Notes under the pieces: model-generated
The model's input: only the letters and a program-made list of their open reading frames with translations
Told to the model about the DNA's origin: nothing
The model's database searches: none
In this document: positions 1-11,504 of the stretch, in pieces
How positions within the stretch are numbered: position 1 is the first letter of the stretch
Layout: each line of letters begins with the position of its first letter
Program-made: the position numbers and the translations under genes
Assembly (NCBI RefSeq): GCF_001039355.2
Contig: NW_019775753.1
Span: 44,921-108,920, forward strand
Origin: Lingula anatina
Lineage: Eukaryota; Brachiopoda; Lingulata; Lingulida; Lingulidae
DNA: 64,000 nt
Reading direction: 5' to 3'

Positions 1-94
1 ACTTACGTGTAGAAGAGGGAGTTGAATACCTATATCAGTAAAACTTCTTTAGATGCTGTTAACATTTTGAATTCGAAATAAAACTAAGTTTCTT

Positions 95-96
<2 letters not shown>

Positions 97-164
<68 letters not shown>
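97..164. repeat. (AT)n microsatellite in intron 2 of copy A
   Basis: About 34 uninterrupted AT units. Copy B lacks this tract at the same intron position, so it is specific to copy A here. Confidence 0.95.
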
Positions 165-170
<6 letters not shown>

Positions 171-194
171 CAGGGTTATCAAAGCACTATTTAC

Positions 195-1341
195 CTTTGT
201 GGCATTTTTCTGCATGAAAAACTCAGAATCATTAATGCTCGAACTGCTGTCCAATGCGAAGACAATATCAAGAGCAGGATTATTGCAGTCGGTTTCCTCG
301 GTGGTACAGGGAGACACAATCTTACGTAAGATGTCCGAGAGGTTACTTCCCGTCGTTGATGTCCCTTGTTGATAGAATGATCGATATTATTGATTATATA
401 TATATAACAAGCATTACAACAAGCGTCCGTGTGGTACAGACAGAGTGCTCAACAGTCCGGAGCATTTATGCACAATAAAATGAATGAATAAATAAATAAG
501 CATGAGACATGTGTAAACCCCAAGGCTGAGTTTCACGGGCATAACAATAAGGAGTTTGAGTGCCTACTGTGTCTATTTTAAAGTTTCCATTATTTAGGGA
601 AAACAGTAAATCCGGAAAAGGCACCATTGGCTACAACTAGGTAAATGACTTACAGTGATACCAAATGCATGGGTATTCCCATGCCAGTCATTTTCAAGAA
701 GCTTTTGTGATGTTCAGTAAACCAGTTTATACCATGAAGTTATTTTTCTGCTGGATTTATCACTCATTGTAACGTATATGTTATTGTTTTTTGTGAAAAT
801 GTACTGATTTTTGAAAATGCACTGGCGCATTATCAGAAAATTTTCCCGCACGAAAATGCAGTAGTATTGGAGTAGCAAAGAAGCATTAACGCAGTAGTGG
901 TGTGGAGCATATTTGCAGTAGAAATGCAGTATAGCCTACTGCAATTCTACTCCAAAAAGTACATAGGTTTGTACAGAGAGGAGCATTAAGGCAGTAGATT
1001 AGCAGCATGATAGAAGCATGTTTCAGATATGCTAATTAGCTCCCAAATCGAAGCAGATTTTAGGCATGTTTGCAGTATGATTACAGTAGTCTACTCTGCT
1101 GGAGTATCTACTGCGTTTTCGTGCGGGAAGGATCTGTTATACTGAAAAACACTGCAAAGCTTGGATGTAGATATGACGGTCAAGGTACACGGTTTATCAT
1201 ATTGTACATTGTCCTATTCATCGACAGTTTATGGAATACAATTTTCAATAACTTACCACTACTCCGGAGAAGAGAGTTAACCACACACCACTCGTTCAGC
1301 AACATAGCACCAACCAGAATGAGTGCACAGAATCGCTTCAT
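195..1341 (-). CDS. VWA paralogue A, 5' part (exons 1-2), cut by window edge
   Basis: First two coding exons of a secreted VWA-domain gene. Exon 1 is 1341-1257 (85 bp): ATG, signal peptide beginning MKRFCALIL, donor GTAAGT, phase 1. Exon 2 is 364-195 (170 bp): acceptor AAG, then the two-cysteine linker and first VWA strand with the MIDAS motif DSSSS after DIVFAL, ending in NATK at a GTAAAT donor in phase 0. Exons 3-5 should lie left of base 1. Exon lengths and phases match the complete copy C exactly. The family is secreted, and the MIDAS normally binds Mg2+ and an acidic ligand residue. Intron 1 holds a 283-bp MITE; intron 2 holds a long TA microsatellite. Ligand and role are unknown. The start is chosen because the same ATG lies about 50 bp from a TATA box in the sister copies. 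Confidence 0.8.
845..1127. mobile_element. GCAGTAG-rich MITE, copy 1
   Basis: This 283-bp insert in intron 1 of copy A is absent from intron 1 of B and D. It begins CCCGCACGAAAATGC and ends GCGTTTTCGTGCGGG, which are inverted termini. The interior is full of GCAGTAG/CTACTGC motifs in both orientations, plus GGAGTAG and AGCATTA variants. A second copy in opposite orientation lies at 42349-42636. No coding capacity is seen, so it is non-autonomous. No clear target-site duplication was found, and the superfamily is not assigned. Confidence 0.75.
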
Positions 1342-1390
1342 ATTGGTTTCAGCGTTGGATCTGTATAACGTAAATTATAACCGCGCTGTC

Positions 1391-1397
1391 TTTTATA
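1391..1397 (-). promoter_or_regulatory. TATA box of copy A
   Basis: TATAAAA on the minus strand, 50 bp upstream of the copy A ATG. Matching positions upstream of C and D carry TATATAA, so this is a conserved core promoter element. Confidence 0.6.
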
Positions 1398-2100
1398 ATA
1401 GTAAGAACGGATGCGCTGCTGCCATACCTATTGTGTTGTTATTGCCAATGGCCAATGTAACCGCCAAAGACGAATTTAATGACAGTCTAGTGCAAGATAC
1501 ATGTGACATTTGTCTTGATTGAGGGGAAGTTTGTAGCCTCACCGGCCGCGTTCAAACACCGCTTCCTAAGATTGTCCTTGCTCTTCAAATAAAAAAGGTC
1601 AATAACTTACCCGTATGAAAGAAATTGCACAGCGCGGAATAATTGGAACCAAATTCTGCAATTGCTTTGTTTCAAAATAAGCTGGAATGTATGAAATCGG
1701 AACAAAAATCTTAATGAAAACAGGGACCTCAACGCAGACTTGAAGGAAAAAGCTGTTGTCTAAGTGCAGCCATGGTGGACCATAATGCCTTAACCTGCGC
1801 TCGTAAAATATTAACTACATTTCCTCCGTGAACACGTTCTTTGAGACAACAAAGTATTTTAGAAAACTAGAACTGGGCACTAAAATGAGACAATTATCAC
1901 ACCTGGCGCCTAATCAGAAAATAAACATACTTTGTTTTGAGGGTAGTACAGAGGACGACAAGAGCATGGCGCCTTGTTGCTATATAGTTTTATAGCAGTG
2001 CAATAGGTTGTTTTTTACATTTTGAAACGTGACCATGCCAACTGAATACTAAGTGCATGTTTACCGAGCAGGCCCCGTTTCACAAAGAATCTTAAGACCT
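1398..2100. repeat. Paralogous 5' flank of copy A
   Basis: Upstream sequence shared with B (from 9449), C (inverted, up to 10782) and D (20574 to about 21420). It includes an ATTGG/CCAAT motif and the recognisable stretch around CATGGTGGACCATAATGCC. An open frame across it is an antisense shadow, not a gene. It shows that the duplicated unit includes the promoter. Confidence 0.7.
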
Positions 2101-4559
2101 CAAGCATATTACAAATTTTTTTTTTACCTGTCCTGACTGGTACGAGTGGCAGCCTTTAGGCCCCGCCTCCGTTGTTGTCAAGCACCGTCACTATGGGGGC
2201 AGGACAACAATGGTTGTCTTTTACGCGTGCACTGGCAGCTCATAAGTCTTACGTCAGCTAAGCATGACACAGTTCTATACACAGTCATGGAAAGAAAGAA
2301 AGTTGAAAGAAAACAGAGGAGTGAAGAAAGCAAGATGATTTTGAAAGAGAGTATAGGTCAAGTCTAGGTCAAGACTCTAGATCACACTTGAGCTGCTAAG
2401 TATTCGTACAACGTTGGGGTTGTCAGAAAAAAATCGTTAAGCTATCATGATTCTATTATTACATTCAAAATAAAGATCAATTGTAACAGCAAGCAAGTTT
2501 ATAAATTGAAATATTGCCACCCAAAAACATTTTCAAACTCGCATATTATGACCTTGGCACTTGTGGCTGACACATCCCCACATTCGGCCATTTCTCTGAG
2601 TAATTCTTTCTTTGCTTTCTTAATTTTCGCGTCTTAGTGTAGAGCGGCGTCTACGCACCACGATGGGTGGCATTGTCCTCTGCTTGCACTTCAAGTAATT
2701 TGCTTTTTTTTTTTTGTTAGCGCTTCCTTAGACACTTCCTAGAAAGTGCACAGTCTCCTACTGCGACAGACACAATTTTAATTAATTACGTCAGTGAAAC
2801 GAGAGTAGGTACTCAGCTGTCAATCATTTCTCAGTGAAGAGTTGGCTTTCGTGGGGCGAATAAGTTTGCGTACAAAGTAAGATTTCCTGGCACCTAGATA
2901 GAAAAAAACAACCCAATTTGAACAAGTAAGGCAGTTTTTTTTTTTTTTTTAATAACTTGTTTCTCATGCTCCGCCGACCTCAAAATGGCCAAACTAGAAA
3001 AAAAAATTGAAACCAAAAAATATTTTTCATTTTTTTACCGATGCCCGACTGATCATACTGTTCGATCGGAAACACGAAAACTCACAAATTTCACGGGACT
3101 CCCGCGTCACATGACTGCCTACAAGTTAAAAAACGAAGGGTATTTAAGCCAATGTAAAGGATTGGTTCATTTCCCCCATCTACCGGTTTTTAAGCCAATC
3201 AGAGCCTCGCTGATATTTTACACTGCATGTGTCAAATTTATGCAACATGGCGGGAAAAGTTTACAGAATTTGACCACTGCCGTGTGGCTCAGTGTTATAG
3301 TGAAGGAAGGACCAAAGATATTATGCAAAAAGGTCTGTACGGCCAGTGTTACAGACGTTTTAGACAATTTTATTGACTGCTTACGGTCAAAAATGAAAAT
3401 ATCGACTGCAACACTTGTCACGGTTGGAAGGTTTTATTAGGTAGCCAGCAGCGTCAGGAGCAAAAATAAGTGTGGAACTGAATATAAGAATGCCGGTCAC
3501 TACGGTGGTAGAAATTGACATTAAGTACGTTTAGATAACAGTTGGCAGTGAACACCAAAAGAGACAGACTCAACTAAGGTCTCAACAGAGCGCATTGGAT
3601 GTTTTAATGCAGCACTCGCGTACATCTGAAAGTCTCCAGAAATGATGTGAGTATTTATTTTTCGTTTTATCAGTCTAGAGTGTCATAGTATTTTAAGGTG
3701 AATATATTTTAGACATTGACATGTTGATAAATAAATGCCCCTTTTTTGCACTTTCACAAAAACGTATGTTAAATGCTAACTGCTCGCTCGCAACAGCAGA
3801 AGTTGCTATACTGAAGCAATGTGTTTTTGTCATTTTTTTTTTTATTAATTTAAGCCAGGTAATTGCTGTTAACTATCATTTGTTTTGGATAATGAGCCTG
3901 TCAACATGAATTCATAGTTCAGTTTTCCACCAAGTTTTTAATGCTTATATATATATTAAGGTTATCGAGGCCCGTGACCAGCAATTTCAAAAGATTGTTC
4001 TTTTTCTAAAAAAGTGGACCATTTACCATAAAACCTTCATGCAGATCAATTTTGACCCAGAGCAGACCTTTTCCTGATGAAAAGAGTGGTTCGTTCAAAT
4101 CGTTCAAATCTTCCTGGCTATGGACCTGTAAATTGGCAGTTCAGTTTTATCATTATTTATTTTGTTAATGAACCTTTTTTTATTTAATAAGTTAAGTTGT
4201 TGCTGCCAATTAGATTTAATAAAAATTAAGACCACTGTTCCATAACAGGCCATATTACCCTTGCTGTTTTTTTTTTTTTTTTTTGTATTTTCAACAATCT
4301 GGCTAAGAAATTGTTTTCTGTCTTTTGAACTGTACAATTCATATGCATCCATCTCTGTTTAAACCAGTTTTTACCATTGTCTAATGTAGTTTTGAAAATG
4401 AGTAACCAAAAAGTCATTATTTTGAAAAATATTTTCCCCCCTCCGACCTCTGACGAAATTGTTTGAGAAACAAATAATAAAAAATAAACTGCCTAATGGT
4501 TTATATACTGTACCTTCCCGATCAATAAGATGGTAAGGCGGAGGTACAATTAATTTTCT
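2101..4559. other. Gene-free spacer between copies A and B
   Basis: No recognisable gene. An open frame of 151 codons at 2985-3440 has no domain I recognise. Two CCAAT-type motifs lie near 3160 and 3193, and ATGGCGGG with fair start context occurs at 3247 but closes after eight codons. Poly-T tracts near 2701, 2935 and 3832 interrupt the region. Confidence 0.5.
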
Positions 4560-4861
4560 CATTAAGGGGTACCGGAGGAGACAAGAATTGATCAGAATTG
4601 TGCCGGAAGTGACGTGTAGCTGTGTGAGACGCGAAACTGAGTGGTCATTTTAAGCTGGAGGTGAACGGGAATAAAGACGTGGACTCGGAGAAAAAAGCAG
4701 TTTTTCTAACAACACGGCAAGATAACGATTTATCTTTATGCATTTGGGACAGAGAATACTTGTAGAAATAATTGGAGCATGATATGAAAACGTGTCACGG
4801 ATTTTAAGAGTGAAAAATCTTGCTTAATTTGCAGCCAATTTGTTTTTAAATATATGCTGCA
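4560..4861. repeat. Dispersed 3'-flank repeat block, copy 1
   Basis: About 300 bp sharing phrases such as GAGTGGTCATTTTAAGCTGG, TGGACTCGGAG and the end TATATGCTGCATC with 15780-16020 (same strand) and with about 14360-14640 (inverted). It forms the distal 3' flank of the VWA duplication units. No ORF or termini are seen. From 4862 onward this copy diverges from the others. Confidence 0.7.
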
Positions 4862-6199
4862 TCAACCGCCAGGAAGACAAAGAGCGTCAAGAGAAATGAA
4901 TTCCCGGGAGGCTGTTAATCGTTGTCTTGTGAAATTTTTGCATGTATGCAAACTGTTGTGCCCATATCTAAGTATTTTTTGGGTGTTTCATGGTATGTGT
5001 TGCAATTATAACGATGTTTTAGAGCCTTTGAAGGACCTTGTGAAAACCAGGAAGTAGTTCGCAACTGACAAGTGAACCGTACCGATCCACGACTGCTGTG
5101 CAAAGATGTACCTTTTTTAAATATTGTGACAATTTTAGACGTTTATATGTCCATCTGACATGAAATTCCAGACATATGATATCACTAATTCACTTATTGC
5201 ACTGGGGTAGGCACTAATCAGCGACAAATGTCAAGACAAAGGTGACTTTCTGACAGCCTCTTATCTGAGCTAAGAATCACAAGCAAAAGAGACTGGCAAT
5301 CACTTTCCTCAGGCTGTAAGTCAATAGCCTTGAGAAACTGGTCATGTTATATCTTATCTACCTGTCAGAAGCGCTTTTCCAACTTAGTATTGCATAATGA
5401 TGACAATTATTAGTAACTTATGCTAGTCTTATTTACCTGTCAGCTTTGTGATCGACTCACCTGAATTCTCTTTAAATCTTTTGGGGAAGGTTTTATCAGT
5501 GAAAAGCTTACACCATTGAAATGTAATACTTGTCCGATGAATGCATCAAATTTTATTGTACATTTTTCCCTCTATGCTATTAGGATTTTAAAAGGTGCAA
5601 TAGTGTGGAAATGTCCAGTGAAGTCGAGCAGTGTCCTTGCAGCAAGGTGAGAAACCCAGAAACTGAGATGCTGGCATTGTCAGAAATGACAGAAACTCCT
5701 TCTAGTTGTAAATGCATGTACATTGATCTCACTAATTCTTAGTCAGAACATGGCCACAAACATTTAACTTCCCCTCAGTATGACATTTTTAGCTTACCCC
5801 AACATTCTTAAATTATAACTTATTAATTTAGAATTTTGATCAGCCCCTTGCCCACCATCTCTGATTGGACCATGGAGTAAAAATTATTGCATTCAACGGC
5901 AATCCCTGCAGAGTTGGATCGATATACACAGAACAACAGTTTTATTGTGAGTGAGGCCTAAGACAACCTTGAGCTTAGCGGCACAGAAATAGAGAGCGAT
6001 TCATTTCAACCAGTTCCCTTATATACACATTTATATCTACGTACACATTTCGCCAATCAGAGTTTTCAATGATATCAACAGTAAGTCACTGTTCAGTATA
6101 GATCACGTGACGTTACTGAAAGAGATTCAAACTAGCACGACGGACTGCACTTTGCTTAAAGAGACATCTACCGGTAGAATTGCAAAACAATATCAACAT

Positions 6200-6203
<4 letters not shown>
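4862..6203. other. Gene-free spacer
   Basis: AT-rich sequence with no gene I can support. A 67-codon open frame at 4854-5057 ends in a phrase faintly like a Gypsy-type polymerase thumb, but it is too short to call. Confidence 0.5.

Positions 6204-6268
<65 letters not shown>
6204..6268. repeat. (AT)n microsatellite
   Basis: About 32 AT units, directly before the paralogous 3' flank of copy B. Confidence 0.95.
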
Positions 6269-6269
<1 letters not shown>

Positions 6270-6303
6270 TAAGCATTACATGTAAAAGAACCAAGGTGAC
6301 ATT

Positions 6304-6461
6304 NNNNNNNNNNNNNNNNNNNNNNNNNNNNNNNNNNNNNNNNNNNNNNNNNNNNNNNNNNNNNNNNNNNNNNNNNNNNNNNNNNNNNNNNNNNNNNNNN
6401 NNNNNNNNNNNNNNNNNNNNNNNNNNNNNNNNNNNNNNNNNNNNNNNNNNNNNNNNNNNNN
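6304..6461. other. Assembly gap (158 N)
   Basis: The flanks GGTGACATT and ACAA(T/C)GCA(C/T)AAGTTAAGG align to the 3' flank of copy D, where the intervening sequence is only 34 bp (16475-16508). The gap is probably over-sized. Confidence 0.95.
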
Positions 6462-6526
6462 ACAATGCACAAGTTAAGGAACAAATATTTGAGATAAATT
6501 ACACCCCGATGACCAAGGTGATGACA

Positions 6527-6532
6527 TTTATT
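6527..6532 (-). terminator. Poly(A) signal of copy B
   Basis: AATAAA on the minus strand, about 150 bp past the copy B stop. The hexamer is conserved at the same place after C and D. Confidence 0.6.
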
Positions 6533-6683
6533 GCAGATAATCAACATTTTCTTGCTTTTGATAGTGGTGAATTTGTCTTTGCCATTGTACTATTTCAATG
6601 CCTTATATAATGCGCAAACACTATTTTGTATTAAACGGATATCGTACATATATTGGTAATGCGAGTCCAAAAGACACGAAGAA

Positions 6684-7511
6684 TTAAATGGAAATATCAG
6701 TTTTGTCTTGGCCCAGAAGCATTCTTGCGACATTTGCGTACTCTGTAAAACTTCCAAATTTGACAACACATCCCGGAGATGCTATGTCGTCGATTCCATC
6801 TACACCCGCATGGTTACCAATAGAAACCACGCAAATGGTCCATCCTGGAAATAAATATAGATAAGGATTTAATAAAAAATGGTGACAGAAACTATGATTT
6901 ATCAAAAAAAAAATTATACATATACGTCTCTTTCATTTATTTCATTCATTCATTTCATTTTCAGGTGGTAAATATGAATAAGAAATGTTTCAAGGGTCAT
7001 TCAATTATGGTCTGATCAGATAAGAGGATTGATATTTATATACAGAATTGACATTTAATATGGATTTTTTTTTTCAAATCATGTTTACCTGTGAAATTAT
7101 CACAATAACCTTTTAAGACTTTATGAAGATCGCTAAAATAAGGTACAGAAAAAGTCAACTGCAAAATTGGTCACAGGACCTTTCCAGAACGATTGGCCCT
7201 GGACACTTCAAATTATTTACGAAACAATATTTCAGTCAACTTAAAGTAGCGGAAGTCTTTACTTGGACTGAATATTGATTAGATAGCTTTGACCATATAC
7301 ACTCTTCAGGGGTATACTAACCTTGATTTTTAATACTTGTCGCTCTTGGTCGTGGATCGCCAAAGTTAGACATCCCGTAAGTGTGTAACCATATTAGCTT
7401 CGGCTTTTCTTCCAAGAAAAACTCTTCAAACATGAGCTGTGCAGTCTCTAAAGCCAGTTTTATGTTCGTGTCTCCCACTAAAAAGAAACAAAAAATGGTT
7501 TTGTATAATAA

Positions 7512-7565
<54 letters not shown>

Positions 7566-8717
7566 TGCGTTTGTATGTTTATGAGAGAGAAAGAGAGAGT
7601 TAGGAAAGAGGGAGAGAAAGAGATTGACTTACTTCTGTTGTTAATCTCGTAAATGTAACCTAGAACAGCTTCCAAACCAGTGTGTTCATTCAGCTCGAAC
7701 TCTCTCACCACATCAGTGGCAAACGTCAATGCACCAACCCGGGTTCCATTGGGGGCAATGGGAGTATGCTTATTGATTAATTCAGCAATCAACTGAGAAA
7801 TAAAGGCAAGCGTGGCTTCAGTACATTCGATACATACACAGGACTACCCAACTACCAGACTCGGCACCTAAGGATCCTGAATTAACCGGTATATCGGACC
7901 ACACTACCCGTTTTCAAGGTGTGTGTCAGATCGGTAGAAAGGTAGTTGGGTAGGCCTGATACACAATACTAAGATGATGGCATGTTTATCATACATAAAA
8001 CCAAATATGTTGGTGTCAAACCAAAAATATTCATTTTGACAGATTGTGGATCTATCACGCTTTGTAAACTGTGTATTATAACGGACGCAGAGAATAAGAC
8101 TGGATTCTCATACTTTGATCGATCTAACTGGATCTATCCATCTGCAAGGAGTTTCTCTCAAACCGTTTCTGCAATTTAGCGAGAATCCCATTGGAGATAG
8201 ATCAATTCACAGTTAGTACGATAGGGTTTGGGAATGATCCCTAAGCCTGTCTAAGAAGAACCATTGTAATCTCACATTGCCTATATAACTGTGCAAAATA
8301 CAGTTACAATTATACTACCCTGTATCAGATCAAAATAAAAAATGGGACAATGCTCGCCAGATATATTTCTTTTTTAACGTATAATAATAATTCAACAAAT
8401 TAGAAACGGCCCACGATAAGACCATTTATATCAGTAAAACTTCTTTAGATGCTGTTTACATTTTGAATTCGAAGTAAAACTAAGTTTCTTTGGTTCAGGG
8501 TTATCAAAGCACTATTTACCTTTGTGGCATTTTTCTGCATGAAAAACTCAGAATCATTAATGCTCGAACTGCTGTCCAATGCAAAGACAATATCAAGAGC
8601 AGGATTATTGCAGTCGGTTTCCTCGGTGGTACAGGGAGACACAATCTTACGTAAGATGTCTGAGAGGTCACTTCCCGTCGTTGATGTCCCTTCTTGATAG
8701 AATAATTGATATTATTG

Positions 8718-8780
<63 letters not shown>

Positions 8781-9396
8781 CAAGCGTCCGTGTGGTACAG
8801 ATAGAGTGCTCAACAGTCCGGAGCATTTATGCACAATAAAATGAATGAATAAATAAATAAGCATGAGACATGTGTAAACCCCAAGGCTGAGTTTCCCGGG
8901 CATAACAATAAGGAGTTTGAGTGCCTACTGTGTCTATTTTAAAGTTTCCATTATTTAGGAAACACAGTAAATCCGGAAAAGGCACCATTGGCTACAACTA
9001 AGTAAATGGCTTACAGTGATACCAAATGCATGGGTATTCCCGTGCCAGTCATTTTCAAGAAGCTTTTTTGATGTTCAGTGAACTAGTTTATACCATGAAG
9101 TTATTTTTCTGTTGAATTTATCACGTATTGTAACGTATATGTTATTGTATTTTTATGAAAATGTACTGATTTAAACCTCAAAAAATATCTGTATTGCTGA
9201 AAAATACTGCAAAGCTTGGATATAGATATGATAGTTAAGGTACACGGTTTATCATATTGTACATTGTCCTATTCATCGACAGTTTATGGAATACAATAAT
9301 CAGTAACTTACCACTACTCTGGAGAAGAGAGTTAACCACACACCACTCGTTCATCAACAGAGCACCAACCAGAATGAGTGCACAGAATCGCTTCAT
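6684..9396 (-). CDS. VWA paralogue B, secreted protein with altered MIDAS
   Basis: Complete five-exon gene of 243 residues. Exons: 9396-9312, 8689-8520, 7792-7633, 7477-7322, 6844-6684; all junctions are GT-AG with phases 1, 0, 1, 1 as in copy C. It encodes a signal peptide (MKRFCALILVGAL), a short linker with paired cysteines, and one VWA domain. The first MIDAS motif is intact (DSSSS, residues 67-71), as is the Thr of GDTN (142). The third motif, normally TDG, reads TYG at 171-173, so the metal-coordinating Asp is Tyr. No stop or frameshift is present, so this could be a metal-independent or weakened binder, or early decay. Exon 5 ends DKTDISI instead of PQIDIIG. B is divergent from C across a shared inverted promoter repeat. 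Confidence 0.82.
7512..7561. repeat. (TG)n(AG)n microsatellite, intron 3 of B
   Basis: On the coding strand this is a TC/CA tract just upstream of the exon 4 acceptor, at the same position as in C (12924-12979) and D (17577-17642). Confidence 0.95.
7839..7958. mobile_element. CAGG-type MITE, short internally deleted copy
   Basis: 120-bp element with termini CAGGACTACCCAACTACC and GGTAGTTGGGTAGGCCTG, flanked by the direct repeat ATACA (7834-7838 and 7959-7963). Introns 2 of C and D have the uninterrupted target with a single ATACA. Related to 29221-29537 and 33506-33664. Confidence 0.85.
8080..8275. repeat. Inverted-repeat block in intron 2 of B
   Basis: Contains GATCGATCTAACTGGATC near the left and a related, inverted phrase with GATAGATCAATTCACAG near the right. 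The same block lies in intron 2 of C and D, so it predates these duplications. It resembles an old short inverted-repeat element. Confidence 0.45.
8720..8779. repeat. (TA)n microsatellite, intron 1 of B
   Basis: About 30 TA units starting about 30 bp from the exon 2 acceptor. A similar tract occupies the same place in C and a short one in D. Confidence 0.95.
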
Positions 9397-9440
9397 TTCG
9401 GTTCCAGTGTTGGAATAACGTAACTAGTAACTGCGCTGTC

Positions 9441-9448
9441 TTAAATAA
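9441..9448 (-). promoter_or_regulatory. Degenerate TATA element of copy B
   Basis: TATTTAAG at the position where the sister genes have TATATAA or TATAAAA. The weaker match may reduce copy B transcription (inference). Confidence 0.4.
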
Positions 9449-10730
9449 CACTAAGGAAGGATGCGCTGAGCTGGCACACCTATTGTGTTGTTATTGCCAA
9501 TGGCCAATGTAATCGCCAAAGACGAATTTGATAGCAGTCTACCTGTAGTACAAGATACATGTGACATTTGTCTTAATTAAGGGGAAATATGTAGCCTAAC
9601 CGGCCGCGTTCAAACACCGCTTCCTAAAGATTGTCATTGCTCTCCAAATAAAAAAGTCAATAACTTACCCGTATCAAAGAAATTGTAAAGCGCGGAACAG
9701 TTGGAACCAAACTCTGAAATTGCTTTATTTCAAGCTGGAATGCATGAAATATCTGAACAAAAGTCCTAAGGAACACAGGAATCTCAATGTAGACTTGAAT
9801 GAAATAGCTGTCTGTTGTAATGATAGTCTAAGTGCAGCCATTGTCAACCATACATTGTAATGCCTCAACGTGCGCTCGTTAAATATTTAATTTCTGTCAA
9901 GAACATGTTCTTTGAGACAACAAGGTTTTTATAAAACTAAAACTGAGCACTAAAATTTGGACAATTATTGCGCCTGGCGCCTAATCAGAAAATAAACATA
10001 CATTGCTTTGAGGGATGTACAGAGCATTACGCCTTGTTACCATCAGTTTAATTGCGGCCCAATATGTTGAGTTTTACATTTTGAAACGTGACCATGCCAA
10101 CTGAATACTAAGTGCATGTTTACAGAGCAGGCCCCCGATTCACAAAGAACCTTAAATCCGTAGTTGACTGGCTCGAGCTGAATGACCTAGATAGCCCGAC
10201 TACGCTGCAGTCGACTAGGAGTGTTTCACAAAGAATCTAAAGTCGTGGCATTGTTTGCTTACGGTAGTCGACGCCGCGCAATAATTGTCCCACTTAAGTG
10301 CTCAGTTCTAGTTTTATAAAACCTTGTTGTCTCAAAGAACATGTTTTTGACAGATATTAAATATTTAACGAGCGCAGGTTAAGGCATTATGGTCCACCAT
10401 GGCTGCACTTAGACTGTCATTACAACAGACAGCTATTTCCTTCAAGTCTGCCTTGAGGTTCCTGTGTACATTAAGATTTTTGTTCCAATTTCATACATTC
10501 CAGCTTATTTTGCAACAAAGCAATTGCAGAATTTCGTTCCAATTGTTCCGCGCTTTGCAATTTCTTTCATACTGGTAAGTTATTAACTATTTGGAGAGCA
10601 AGGACAATCTTTACGAAGCGATGTTTAAATGCAGCCGGTGAGGCTACATATTTCCCCTCAATTCTGACAAATGTCACAGGAATCTTGTACTCGACTGCCA
10701 TTAAATTCGTCTTTGGCGGTTACATTAGCC

Positions 10731-10735
10731 ATTGG
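10731..10735 (-). promoter_or_regulatory. CCAAT box of copy C
   Basis: ATTGG within GCCATTGGCAATAAC, about 50 bp upstream of the TATA box. The motif is conserved in the flanks of A, B and D. Confidence 0.5.
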
Positions 10736-10782
10736 CAATAACAACACAATAGGTGTGTCAGCAGCGCATCCGTTCTTAGTAT

Positions 10783-10789
10783 TATATAA
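10783..10789 (+). promoter_or_regulatory. TATA box of copy C
   Basis: TATATAA 50 bp before the ATG; a transcription start near 10812-10815 would be expected (inference). Confidence 0.6.
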
Positions 10790-10838
10790 GACAGCGCGGT
10801 TATAAGTTAAATTATACAGATCCAACGCTGGAACCGAA

Positions 10839-11436
10839 ATGAAGCGATTTTGTGCACTCATTTTGACTGCTGCTCTGTTCCTGAACGAGTGGTGTGTGGG
10901 TACCTCTATTCCTCAGGGTAACGGTAAGTTATTGATAATCGTATTCCATAAACCGCCGATGAATACGACAACGTTCACGTTCAATATGACAAACTTTGAC
11001 TATCAAATCCCTATCCAAGCTTTACAGTATCTTTTAATATAACATATATTTTTAGGTTTAAATCAGTACATTTTCATAAAAAAAAAACAATAACATATAC
11101 ATTACAATACGGGATAAATTCAACAGAAAAATAACTTCATGGTATATACATGTTTACTGAACATCACACGAGCTTCTTGAAAATGACTGGCATGGGAATA
11201 TTCATGCATTTGGTATTACTGTTAGTCATTTTCTTAGTTGTTGCCATTGATGCCTTTTCTGGATCAACTGAGTAATGACAAAAATAATAACATGATGGAA
11301 ATAATGACAAAATGGAATCCTTAGATGACAAAAACGTGATAATTTTTTTTATTATTATTTATTTATTTATTTATTCATTTATTTATTTATTTATTTTGCA
11401 TGTAGACACTCGAACTCCTAAAATGGGGAGTAAAAA

Positions 11437-11504
<68 letters not shown>

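Larger units (their letters stand above)
9397..10838. repeat. Inverted repeat of divergent promoters between B and C
   Basis: The 5' flank of B (9397 to about 9985) is repeated inverted as the 5' flank of C (about 10275-10838), with a roughly 290-bp spacer. Both arms share GAGCACT(T/A)AA...AATAATTG and the CCAAT/TATA block. The spacer, with CTGCAGTCGACTAGG, is also found upstream of D (21300-21420). B and C therefore arose as, or became, a head-to-head pair. Confidence 0.75.

Noticed and set aside
94-372. Open frames of repeated Tyr-Ile, also near 6199, 8712 and 19777.
   Set aside because: Translations of (TA)n microsatellites.
1070-1522. 150-codon open frame with relatives opposite copies B, C and D (e.g. 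10658-10861, 20363-20698).
   Set aside because: It runs antisense across the conserved promoter and exon 1 of the VWA genes. Its conservation follows from duplication of that DNA.
2985-3440. 151-codon plus-strand open frame.
   Set aside because: Lysine- and phenylalanine-rich start from A/T runs, no domain recognised, and no splice or promoter context that fits this frame.
4854-5057. C-terminal phrase FHGMCCNY...LEPLKDL faintly like a Gypsy-type reverse-transcriptase thumb.
   Set aside because: Too short, no neighbouring polymerase, RNase H or LTR, and the spacing is wrong.
7478-7792. 104-codon frame fusing exon 3 of B to a Leu-Ser repeat.
   Set aside because: Read-through past the GTAAGT donor into the TC/CA microsatellite; the spliced model matches C and D.
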